Positions 6,208-13,047 of a DNA stretch of 17,233 nucleotides are shown in pieces. The notes below the pieces were generated by a model. That model was not told where the DNA came from, did no database searches, and worked only from the letters and a program-made list of their open reading frames with translations. The stretch's first letter is position 1, and each line of letters opens with the position of its first letter. The translations under genes and the position numbers were made by a program. The stretch spans positions 1 to 17,233 of the forward strand of contig JAIRLE010000203.1 in NCBI GenBank assembly GCA_031259605.1, written 5' to 3'. Source of the DNA: Zoogloeaceae bacterium (GTDB lineage: Bacteria; Pseudomonadota; Gammaproteobacteria; Burkholderiales; Rhodocyclaceae).

Positions 6208-7187
6208 TTTTTGCCGAACTGGATGCGCGGATCGACCAGGGTGTAGGAAATGTCGGTCAGGATGAGGCCGAGGATATAGAGCGCGGAACCGATGAAAACC
6301 ATGGAACGCACCACGGAAAAATCCTGCGCGTTGATGGCGTCTATGGTGTAACTCCCCAGGCCGGGAATGCCAAAAAAGGATTCGGTGAGCAGGGAACCCA
6401 TGAACAGCAGGGGAATCAGGGCGACGACGCCGGTCAGGATGGGAATCAGGGCATTTCGGAGAATATGCCGGAAAAACACCTGGGTTTCCGGTAGCCCCTT
6501 GGCGCGGGCGGTGCGTACGTAATCCTTGTTGACTTCTTCCAGAAAGAAAGTGCGATACCAGCGGGTCGACGCGCCCACGCCGCTGATGATGCCAATCAGC
6601 ACCGGCAGGATGAGAAAGCGCCAGCCATCCAGACTCTCGCCGAAGCCGGAAATCGGCACGAGCCGCCAGACCTTGGCGAACAGGTATTGTCCGCCGATAA
6701 TGTAGAACAGGCTGGAAATGGACATCAGCAACACGCAGATCACCACGCCCCAGAAATCCAGCGCCGTGGCGCGGAAAAAGGTGAGCAGCAAGGCCAGGCA
6801 GACAGCGACGAAAAGCGTCAGGGCGAATGTCGGCGCGGCAATGGCGAGCGATGGCCCCATGCGCGCGGCAATTTCGCGGGCAATGTCGCGCCCGTTTTCG
6901 GCGCGGCCAAAATCGCCGATGAACATGCGCGCCGACTTTTGCGTGAAGATGGTATGCGTGAGTTTTTCCGTTCCCGTGGCGTTGGCGTTCCAGAAGAGCG
7001 GCAGGTCATAGCCGCGCTCGACCTTCCATTTTTCGATGGCGTCTGCCGTCACATGCTTGACGCCCAGTTGCATCCGCGCCATGTCGTCCGGCGTGTTGAC
7101 CATGAAAAACAGGGTGAAAGTCAAGAGATTGACGCCGATGAGGATCGGAATGGCGTACAGCAGGCGGCGCAGCAGGTAGGCGAACAT
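6204..7187 (-). CDS. OppB/DppB-type ABC transporter permease
   Basis: This 327-residue protein begins with the family's usual MFAYLLRRLLYAIPILIGVNLLTF. A periplasmic segment follows (about residues 31-110, with FIGDFGRAENGRDI in place of the usual LGxS region), then five further helices. The cytoplasmic EAA loop is DYVRTARAKGLPETQVFFRHILRN (about 222-245). The C-terminal GIPGLGSYTIDAINAQDFSVVRSMV and YTLVDPRI are hallmarks of OppB/DppB permeases. It overlaps the OppC-like gene by four bases (ATGA), so the two are translated together and probably heterodimerise. The binding protein and ATPases normally encoded alongside are not in the window. Length is normal. Confidence 0.92.
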   Translation of the reverse strand: MFAYLLRRLLYAIPILIGVNLLTFTLFFMVNTPDDMARMQLGVKHVTADAIEKWKVERGYDLPLFWNANATGTEKLTHTIFTQKSARMFIGDFGRAENGRDIAREIAARMGPSLAIAAPTFALTLFVAVCLALLLTFFRATALDFWGVVICVLLMSISSLFYIIGGQYLFAKVWRLVPISGFGESLDGWRFLILPVLIGIISGVGASTRWYRTFFLEEVNKDYVRTARAKGLPETQVFFRHILRNALIPILTGVVALIPLLFMGSLLTESFFGIPGLGSYTIDAINAQDFSVVRSMVFIGSALYILGLILTDISYTLVDPRIQFGKK

Positions 7188-7547
7188 CGGGAATCAGAGG
7201 CCGGGACGCAAAGAAGAGAAGCGTGGATTTTACTGTGTCGCGGACTTTTTGTGCCGTCCTTGCCGGACAGCGACAGGGCGATTGCACGATCCATTCACGT
7301 TGCTGAAGAAGGGCAAGCCGAGGATTTTTTCGGATGGGCGTCCTATATGGAATGGATAGGTGAAGCGCGCAGTCCTTTGCAGGGCGCAAGCCCTCTCCGA
7401 GAAGCGGGAGAGGGAAAGGTGGGCAGCGGCGCGAACTGGAAATACGATAACGGCATTCATGCGATTGCCTGTCGAGAACTGTCTTGCAACCGCCGCTTTC
7501 AAGTGTACCCGTTAGAATAATGCGTTATCGTGTTGGCGGATTCTTTC
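7188..7547. other. Divergent intergenic region between the OppB-like gene and serB
   Basis: These 360 bases must hold the promoters of both divergent transcripts. I see a CCCTCTCC/GGAGAGGG hairpin at 7391-7414 of the same class as the other intergenic hairpins, and a -10-like TAGAAT at 7513-7518 before serB without a convincing -35. No gene is evident. Confidence 0.5.
7391..7414. repeat. CCCTCTCC/GGAGAGGG hairpin
   Basis: CCCTCTCC (7391-7398) and GGAGAGGG (7407-7414) form a perfect 8-bp stem with an eight-base loop. It resembles the hairpin half of the dispersed repeat but lacks the GCCGCAAACTT block downstream, so it is a partial or separate copy. Confidence 0.6.
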
Positions 7548-8396
7548 ATGTGCACGGGTGATCTGGTTTTACAAGGCGAGGCGTTGTCCGCGGATTTGCT
7601 GGAAAAGGCGCGGGCGGCGACGGGCGGGCGGCGGGTCTTGCCGGGTCTGCCGCAAGTGGCGCGGCTGGCAGGCGCGACGCGCGGCGCGGCCTTCGACGCC
7701 TTGCTTCCCGCCCTTGAAGCAGCGCGGGTGGATTGGGCGTTCATGCCTGCCGGAGCGCGCCTGCCGGATTATCGTTTGATTGCCTTTGACATGGATTCCA
7801 CCTTGATCACCATCGAGTGCATCGACGAGCTGGCCGATTTCGCGGGCAAGAAATCCGAGGTGGCGGCAGTGACGGAAGCGGCGATGCAAGGCGACATCGA
7901 TTATCCGGAAAGCCTGCGCCGCCGCCTGGCGCTGCTCGCCGGACTGGATGCGCGCATGCTGGCGCGGGTGTATGCGGAACGCCTGCGCTTGTCGCCGGGG
8001 ACGCGCGAGCTGCTGGCGGCGGCAAGGGACGCGGGGTTGCGTACGGTTCTGCTTTCCGGCGGCTTCACTTATTTTACCGAGCGTCTCCGGATCGAACTGG
8101 GGTTCGACTTTGCCACCTCCAACGAACTGGAAATCGTGGGCGGCAAAATGACCGGGCGGGTCGTGGGCGGGATTGTCGACGCCGAGGCCAAGGCCGGAGC
8201 GTTGCGGCGTCTGAAAGAGGAGCAGGAGTTGCGCCGGGAGCAGGTGATTGCCGTGGGTGACGGCGCGAACGATTTGCGCATGATGGCGGAAGCCGGACTT
8301 TCCGTGGCGTATCACGCCAAGCCCGCCACCCGCGCGAAGGCGGACGTGGCGCTCAATTTCTGCGGACTGGACGGGCTGCTGCGACTCTTCGTCTGA
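7548..8396 (+). CDS. serB: Phosphoserine phosphatase SerB
   Basis: This 282-residue cytoplasmic HAD-superfamily enzyme catalyses the last step of serine synthesis, O-phosphoserine to serine. Motif I is FDMDSTLI (nucleophile D81, acid/base D83), followed by ECIDELADFAG of the cap. Motif II is the Ser in LLSGGFTYF (S170), motif III the Lys near 215, and motif IV GDGANDL (D238, D242). The N-terminal 70 residues form the regulatory-type extension seen in proteobacterial SerB. I chose the ATG at 7548, with GGCGGA seven bases upstream; an in-frame GTG at 7530 is an alternative adding six residues. It stands alone, divergent from the ABC permeases. Confidence 0.95.
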   Translation: MCTGDLVLQGEALSADLLEKARAATGGRRVLPGLPQVARLAGATRGAAFDALLPALEAARVDWAFMPAGARLPDYRLIAFDMDSTLITIECIDELADFAGKKSEVAAVTEAAMQGDIDYPESLRRRLALLAGLDARMLARVYAERLRLSPGTRELLAAARDAGLRTVLLSGGFTYFTERLRIELGFDFATSNELEIVGGKMTGRVVGGIVDAEAKAGALRRLKEEQELRREQVIAVGDGANDLRMMAEAGLSVAYHAKPATRAKADVALNFCGLDGLLRLFV

Positions 8397-8399
8397 TAG

Positions 8400-8443
8400 C
8401 CTGTTCACAGTCTCGGAGGCACCCTGCAAGAGTCGTGAACAGG
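8400..8443. repeat. 9-bp inverted repeat after serB
   Basis: CCTGTTCAC (8400-8408) and GTGAACAGG (8435-8443) are perfect complements with 26 bases between, starting four bases after the serB stop. The right arm runs into the dispersed 12-mer TGAACAGGTTCT (8436-8447). No T-run follows, so it is not a standard terminator, but it could protect or process the serB mRNA end. Confidence 0.55.
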
Positions 8444-8447
8444 TTCT
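8436..8447 (+). repeat. Dispersed 12-mer TGAACAGGTTCT, copy 2
   Basis: This is an exact copy of the 12-mer at 3580-3591 and 9295-9306, here 40 bases past the serB stop and partly within a 9-bp inverted repeat. Confidence 0.55.
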
Positions 8448-8597
8448 GAAAGGCTTGCCAGAAGCGCCTTGGGCGCGCATGCATTTTTTTTCATGATCTC
8501 AAATTTTTCGCTAGGCATTTCCCGAATGCTTTTGTTATCATCTCACCATATCCCACTGATTGTTTCCCATCCATATTCTTTGAACAAAGGAGAAATC

Positions 8598-9203
8598 ATG
8601 ACTACCAGCAAGAAGTCGGAACAAATCGCTGCCATTGGCAACGCCAATGCGGAAGCCCTGCTCACGATGGCGCGCAGAGCGCTGGACAGCATCGAGAAAC
8701 TGGCGACGCTCAATTTCAATACCATCCGCGAAGGCATCCATGATGGCGCGAAGAGCGCGGAAGCCCTGACTGCCACCAAGGACCCCAAGGAACTGCTTTC
8801 CGTGCAGTCCGCCATTGCCGCGCCTACGCTGGACAATGTGCGTAATTTCTACCATAACGCTTATGACGTGCTGCTGGAAGCGCAACGCGGCATTACGGAA
8901 GTGATGGAAGCGCATTACCGCACCCTCTCTGAGGGGGCGGAAAGCGCCATTGAGGAAACCAAGAGCAAGATGCCCGCGGGCGGCGATATTTTTGCCTCCA
9001 CAATGAAGTCCTTGTTGCAGGCCAATTCGGAAGCGTTCGATCGCCTGAATTTCATGGCGCAGCAAGCGGTGCAGATTGCCGACAGCAACATGAAGACCCT
9101 TGCCGCCAGCATTGGCGGCGTCGGCGCCAGCAGCAAGAAGGCGGCTTCCGCTACCGCCAAGGCGGCGAGCAGCGCCACCAGGAAGGCGGCTTCCAAGGGC
9201 TGA
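8598..9203 (+). CDS. phaP: Phasin family protein (PHA granule-associated)
   Basis: This 201-residue protein has no membrane segment and is predicted almost entirely helical. It shows the phasin pattern: a short N-terminus (MTTSKKSEQIAAIGNANAEALL), a long amphipathic region with LDSIEKLATLNFNTIREG, and a later FDRLNFMAQQAVQIADSN. The C-terminal tail is Ala/Lys-rich (KKAASATAKAASSATRKAASKG without the last residues). Phasins coat polyhydroxyalkanoate granules and control their size and number. Start choice is firm: AAAGGAG (8586-8592) lies five bases before the ATG. It is monocistronic, with a strong terminator after the stop. No PHA synthase gene is in the window. The symbol rests on family similarity. 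Confidence 0.9.
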   Translation: MTTSKKSEQIAAIGNANAEALLTMARRALDSIEKLATLNFNTIREGIHDGAKSAEALTATKDPKELLSVQSAIAAPTLDNVRNFYHNAYDVLLEAQRGITEVMEAHYRTLSEGAESAIEETKSKMPAGGDIFASTMKSLLQANSEAFDRLNFMAQQAVQIADSNMKTLAASIGGVGASSKKAASATAKAASSATRKAASKG

Positions 9204-9222
9204 TTTCTTTCGCTTGCTTGTG

Positions 9223-9254
9223 AAAAAAGGCGACGTTTTCAACGTCGCCTTTTT
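9223..9254 (+). terminator. Intrinsic terminator of the phasin gene
   Basis: GGCGACGTT (9229-9237) pairs with AACGTCGCC (9241-9249) around loop TTC. It is followed by TTTTT and preceded by six A's, so it could also work on the minus strand for the convergent aldolase-family transcript. It begins 20 bases after the phasin stop. Confidence 0.9.
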
Positions 9255-9294
9255 CTTGCGCGGCTTTGTCGGATAACGATCACGGATCGGAACA

Positions 9295-9306
9295 TGAACA
9301 GGTTCT
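9295..9306 (+). repeat. Dispersed 12-mer TGAACAGGTTCT, copy 3
   Basis: Third exact copy, 41 bases past the phasin terminator and about 85 bases before dispersed-repeat copy C. Confidence 0.55.
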
Positions 9307-9390
9307 ATGCCCCCGGAAGAGGCGAGGAGAAAAAGCAGGAGCAGTCACATTCCTTGGGAGAAGGGAAGAATGTGGGGAATCCGTTGCCTT

Positions 9391-9457
9391 CCCTCGCTCG
9401 CTTGGCGGGAGAGGGCGTCGTTCCCACGTAGCGAAGCCGCAAACTTTTCTGTCTTCC
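9391..9457 (+). repeat. Dispersed intergenic repeat, copy C
   Basis: CCCTCGCTCGC (9391-9401) and GCGGGAGAGGG (9405-9415) form an imperfect stem. After 20 bases comes the block GCCGCAAACTT-TTC-TGTCTTCC (9436-9457). It aligns along its whole length with copy B at 4694-4758. It ends four bases before the stop-codon end of the aldolase-family gene at 9462. Confidence 0.8.
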
Positions 9458-9461
9458 GTCC

Positions 9462-10238
9462 TCAGTTCCGGTATCCCGGCAATTCCCGATCCAGCCGCCG
9501 CAGCAGGGCTGCCCATTCGCGTTTGCCGACGGGCAGAAAGCTGGATTGATCGTTGAAGATGATTTTGGCTTGTCGTGTGCCGCGTTCGATGACGTGCGGC
9601 GGCAATTGCCGCAAGGGGACGCCGGCGGATTGCGCGGCGAGCTGGAAGCGGCAGGCGCGTTCCAGGCGCCAGATGCGGGAAAAGGCTTCCGGCATGTTGC
9701 GGCCGATGCTCAGGGTGCCGTGATTTCTCAGGATCAGGTTGTGTTTGCCGCCCAGGTCGGAGAGGATGCTTTGCCGTTCCCCGGCATCCAGCACCACGCC
9801 CTGGAAATCGTGATAGGCCACGTCGTCTGCGATCATCAGCGACATTTGCGTCAGCGGCAAGAGACCGTCCGCCTGGCAGGAGACGGCGACGCCTTCCCTG
9901 GAATGCAGGTGGATGACGGCTTCGGCTTCCGGCGTGCCGGTGGCGTGAATCGCGCCGTGAATCACCGTTCCGGCGGGGTTGAGATCGCCCTTGCCGCCGT
10001 GCGGGTTGCCGATGACCTGGCCTTGCAGATCGACTTCCAGAATGTCGGAGGCGGCCACTTCATCGAACAGCAGGCCGAGCGGATTGACCAGGTAACGGTC
10101 GCCGCGTCCGGGTACGCGGATGGAGATGTGTGTCGCCAGCAAATCCGTCCAGCCGAACAGATGCGTCAGCCGACAGGCGGCGGCGAGTTCGACGCGCGCG
10201 GCATGGGCAGCGTCGGAAACCGTGATGTCTGTACTCAT
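9462..10238 (-). CDS. Class II aldolase/adducin-family protein
   Basis: This 258-residue protein has the class II aldolase fold. The zinc ligands are the two His of HLHSREG (H110, H112) and the His of ILRNHGTLSIG (H173). The segment NPAGTVIHGAIHAT (88-100) aligns with the stretch that in true sugar-phosphate aldolases carries the catalytic Glu of SSE; here the position is not acidic, as in the adducin-like branch common in proteobacteria. Substrate and reaction are therefore unknown, and I give no gene symbol. The start at 10238 is supported by AAGGG just upstream. It is convergent with the phasin gene and seems to be transcribed alone. Confidence 0.87.
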   Translation of the reverse strand: MSTDITVSDAAHAARVELAAACRLTHLFGWTDLLATHISIRVPGRGDRYLVNPLGLLFDEVAASDILEVDLQGQVIGNPHGGKGDLNPAGTVIHGAIHATGTPEAEAVIHLHSREGVAVSCQADGLLPLTQMSLMIADDVAYHDFQGVVLDAGERQSILSDLGGKHNLILRNHGTLSIGRNMPEAFSRIWRLERACRFQLAAQSAGVPLRQLPPHVIERGTRQAKIIFNDQSSFLPVGKREWAALLRRLDRELPGYRN

Positions 10239-10706
10239 GTCAATTCCCTTGTAGCGATGAATGAAAAGGACTGCTGCTTGAAGCGCGCAAATCCTGCGTG
10301 TCTGCTCGTGTCCGTCCCGGTTCCGATACGCCGTTTCAAGGCGCGCGGCGAGGCGTTCGCGCCACTCTTGCGCGATTACAGGGCAAGCGGATTGACGCGG
10401 TAGGGCGCAGGGTGAAGAAGCCTAAAGGGAATTCGTGCGGTCGCAAACGAATAAAAACAGATAAGCGAATCCGGCAGCGAGCATATGTATTGCAGAAAAA
10501 ATTGGAATGCGCCGGAGCCGTCTTGTCTATCATCCGGCATCTCTTCGCGTCCAAACCCTCATGACCGCGCCCATATCCCAAACACCCGATCGGCTTGTGT
10601 GCACACCGGTTCGCGGCGCGATCCGACGCATCGCGCGCGGCGAGCGCGGGGCGGCCGCAATGTCTTTTTGCGGGCAGCCGCCTTTCGTCCAAAGATTCCC
10701 GCCGGC
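10239..10706. other. Gene-free stretch upstream of the aldolase-family gene
   Basis: These 468 bases contain no gene I can support. Open frames here are arginine-rich or cross into the antisense of the next gene. An A+T-richer segment around 10440-10505 could hold the promoter of the aldolase-family gene, but I find no convincing -35/-10 pair. The part at 10600-10680 is very G+C-rich. No copy of the dispersed repeat was noticed. Confidence 0.45.
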
Positions 10707-11093
10707 TTATCTGCCGATCTGCTGTTTGCAGGTTCCGAAATGTTCCTTGCTGAGTTCGAGGACGGCCGTCACGCCCAGATTCGTGGCGCAGGCCATGTAT
10801 TCCCGTATGTCGCCGTCTGTACCGGTGCCGCAGGTTTTTTCCAGGCGCTCCTGCGCGATAGTCTCGGCCTTTGCCTTGAGTTCAGGACTTTTCAACTGTT
10901 GCCAGCATTCCTGGAATTTTGCACGATCTTCTTCCGGGAGTGTGGCGACAAAGCTTTCGACTTTCTGGAACAGTTCCTTTCCCTGTTCCATGACCACCTC
11001 TTCCGCCTTGCCCTGAAGCCATACCACCAAGATTACGCCAAGGAGAAACAGAATTGCCGCCCCACCCAAAATGATTTTTATGCCCTTGCTCAT
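10707..11093 (-). CDS. Small single-pass membrane protein with four cysteines, function unknown
   Basis: This 128-residue protein has a hydrophobic helix at about residues 6-26 (IKIILGGAAILFLLGVILVV) acting as signal anchor. A helical, charged domain follows, probably on the outer face of the membrane. Its four Cys (63, 88, 102, 122) all lie in the soluble part, in contexts KFQECWQQL, LEKTCGT, EYMACATNL and FGTCKQ, which suggests two disulfides or a metal site. GGAAAG lies seven bases before the ATG, and codon use is like that of neighbouring genes, so it is probably real. I do not recognise a family. It lies downstream of rph on the same strand, but a 284-base gap with a hairpin argues for separate transcription. 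Confidence 0.7.
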   Translation of the reverse strand: MSKGIKIILGGAAILFLLGVILVVWLQGKAEEVVMEQGKELFQKVESFVATLPEEDRAKFQECWQQLKSPELKAKAETIAQERLEKTCGTGTDGDIREYMACATNLGVTAVLELSKEHFGTCKQQIGR

Positions 11094-11210
11094 GATAGTC
11101 TTTCCAAGTAAAAACGAGTCCGGATGCTAACACAAAATTCCGCGCGGAATCCGGTGTGTCCGCACAAGGGGCGCGATGAAAAGTTGGCGGAAGACAAAAC
11201 GCCTTTCCCG

Positions 11211-11263
11211 CCCCTCTTTCCCTCGCTCTCTTGGGGAACGATGGCAGAAGGCCGGGAGAGGGG
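11211..11263. repeat. Degenerate CCCCTCT...AGAGGGG hairpin
   Basis: CCCCTCTTTCCC (from 11211) can pair with GGGAGAGGGG (11254-11263) if two bases bulge. Upstream at about 11188-11196 is GCGGAAGACA, a piece of the block found in repeat copies A-C. The arrangement is rearranged or decayed, so membership of the family is uncertain. Confidence 0.4.
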
Positions 11264-11377
11264 CAGCGGCTCATCCTGAATGAACCGTATTTTCCGGTCG
11301 TCCTTCCACCTTTGGCTCCAGCCGCCTGAAGAGGGAGAAAAATCAAGCAACGGCAATCCGAATCAATGAACAGGCGC

Positions 11378-12118
11378 TCAGACGCGTGTCGCTGGCTGCG
11401 GCCTGTCCGTGAGGACGGATGCTTGCATGGCGATCAACTGGCGGATGCCGCCCTGGGCGAGGTCGAACAGGGTATCGAACTGGGCGCGGGTGAAGGTTGC
11501 GCCTTCCGCCGTGCCCTGGATTTCGACAATGCCGCCTTGCCCGGTCATGACGATGTTCATGTCGGTGTCGCAGGTGGAATCTTCCGCGTAATCCAGATCC
11601 AGCGTGGGATGACCGCCGACCATGCCGACAGAGACGGCGGCAACGTGGTCGCGAAGCGGATGTGCGGCGATTTTCCCCTGGGCGAGCAAGTGCATGCAGG
11701 CATCATGAAGCGCGATCCAGGCGGCGGTGATGGCGGCGCAGCGTGTGCCGCCGTCGGCCTGGAGCACGTCGCAATCCAGCGTAATCTGGCGTTCGCCCAA
11801 CTGCGCGAGATCGGTGACGGCGCGCAGGGAGCGGCCAATCAACCGCTGAATTTCCTGGGTGCGACCGCTTTGTTTTCCCTTGGCGGCTTCGCGCGGGGAG
11901 CGGCTGTGCGTGGCGCGCGGCAACATGCCGTATTCCGCCGTCACCCAGCCTTGTCCCTTGCCGCGCAGGAAGGGCGGGACATCTTCCTCGATGCTGGCGG
12001 CGCACAGTACGCGGGTGTTGCCCATTTCAATGAGCGCCGAACCTTCGGCGTGGAGGGTGTAATGGCGGGTGAAGACGACGGGGCGCAATTCGTTGGCGGC
12101 GCGCTGGCTGGGACGCAT
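11378..12118 (-). CDS. rph: Ribonuclease PH
   Basis: This 246-residue enzyme trims tRNA 3' ends by phosphorolysis. It begins MRPSQRAANELRPV and has the family's GWVTAEYGMLPRATHSR (57-73) and GRTQEIQRLIGRSLRAV (85-101, with the phosphate-binding Arg of GRTQEIQR). DCDVLQADGGTRCAAITAAW (115-134) and the acidic active-site stretch LDLDYAEDSTCDTDMN (173-188) complete it. Length is normal. AAGGA precedes the ATG, and the PP2C gene ends 11 bases upstream on the same strand, so it is probably the third gene of the kinase-phosphatase-rph transcript. In many betaproteobacteria rdgB and hemW follow rph; here neither does. Confidence 0.97.
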   Translation of the reverse strand: MRPSQRAANELRPVVFTRHYTLHAEGSALIEMGNTRVLCAASIEEDVPPFLRGKGQGWVTAEYGMLPRATHSRSPREAAKGKQSGRTQEIQRLIGRSLRAVTDLAQLGERQITLDCDVLQADGGTRCAAITAAWIALHDACMHLLAQGKIAAHPLRDHVAAVSVGMVGGHPTLDLDYAEDSTCDTDMNIVMTGQGGIVEIQGTAEGATFTRAQFDTLFDLAQGGIRQLIAMQASVLTDRPQPATRV

Positions 12119-12129
12119 GACGGGATTCC

Positions 12130-13047
12130 TTATTCCTTGAAGCTGATCTTGTCGATGGCGGCGCGGATTTCCTCGATGGCGCGCTCGATTTCAGCGTCGG
12201 TGAGATTGGATTTGTAATTGGAACTGCGCCCGAATTCCTCCATGCGCGTGGTGAATTCGCTCGGCCCCATGCTCAGGGTGGAAACGCTGCTTTGCGAGCG
12301 TTCTTCGTAGTTTTCTTCCCAGCGCACGGCGATCAGGGAAAGGTTGTCGCCCTGCGCGCCGCCCCACGCTTCGGCCCTGTCCATGATCTGCGCGGCGGAT
12401 TGCGCCAGATCGGGATGTTGCAGGGATTGCGCCAGGATGTCGCCGGGCATGACGCCCCAGATGCCGTCGGTGCACAGTACCAGCAGATCGCCGGAATGGA
12501 GCGGCGTTTTGCGCGAACATTCCACTTCCGGCGGATGTGAGCCGCCCAGGCAGCTGTAGACCTTGTTGCGCTCCGGGTGCATTTCCGCCTGCTCCCTTGA
12601 AATCATGCCCTCATCGACCAGCATCTGCACCTGGGAATGATCGCGCGTCTGGCTGATGACCTGACCTTGGCGCATCAGGTAAAGACGGGAATCGCCCGCG
12701 TGCACCCAGTAGGCGATGTTGTTCTGGATCACGCAGGCGACGATGGTGGTGCGTGGCGAATCCTTGAGCCGGTGCGCTTCCGAGTAGGCGGAAATGGCGT
12801 AGTGCGCGTTGCTGATTTGCTTTTGCAGGAACCAGAACGGATCTTCCAGTGTGGTTTTGGCTTCCTGTTGGAAGGCGTTGGTCATGGTCTGCACGGCGAT
12901 TTGCGCGGCGACCTCGCCATAGTAATGCCCGCCCATGCCGTCGGCGACGACCAGCAGGAGCGCGTCGCGCGAGTAGCTGTAGGCCATGCGGTCTTCGTTG
13001 TTTTTGCGTCCGCCGCGCCGACTTTCCTGATAAATGGTGAATCTCAT
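12130..13047 (-). CDS. PP2C-family serine/threonine protein phosphatase
   Basis: This 305-residue soluble PP2C/PPM phosphatase should remove phosphates from Ser/Thr, probably opposing the kinase encoded just upstream. The motifs come in the usual order: RKNNEDR (D19), VVADGMGGHYYGEVAA (metal ligands D36 and G37), HAGDSRLYLMRQG, TRDHSQVQMLVDEG, VLCTDGIWGVM and GAQGDNLSLIAV. The metal-binding Asp residues are all present, so it should be active. After the domain, the last 55 residues (from about SQSSVSTLS) are a polar tail ending in a short helix. The ATG at 13047 gives the canonical N-terminus and overlaps the kinase stop by four bases; the frame continues upstream only as a shadow of the kinase gene. 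Confidence 0.94.
   Translation of the reverse strand: MRFTIYQESRRGGRKNNEDRMAYSYSRDALLLVVADGMGGHYYGEVAAQIAVQTMTNAFQQEAKTTLEDPFWFLQKQISNAHYAISAYSEAHRLKDSPRTTIVACVIQNNIAYWVHAGDSRLYLMRQGQVISQTRDHSQVQMLVDEGMISREQAEMHPERNKVYSCLGGSHPPEVECSRKTPLHSGDLLVLCTDGIWGVMPGDILAQSLQHPDLAQSAAQIMDRAEAWGGAQGDNLSLIAVRWEENYEERSQSSVSTLSMGPSEFTTRMEEFGRSSNYKSNLTDAEIERAIEEIRAAIDKISFKE

Noticed and set aside
4762..6246. 494-codon plus-strand open frame opposite the OppC-like gene
   Set aside because: It is the antisense shadow of a clear ABC permease; the translation is rich in Gln, Gly, His and Asp repeats typical of G+C-rich antisense frames and lacks any domain.
10298..10564. 88-codon plus-strand frame in the gap upstream of the aldolase-family gene
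   Set aside because: Strongly basic, no ribosome site, no recognisable motif and no support from context.
11366..12217. 283-codon plus-strand open frame opposite rph
   Set aside because: Antisense shadow of RNase PH, whose motifs are complete on the other strand.
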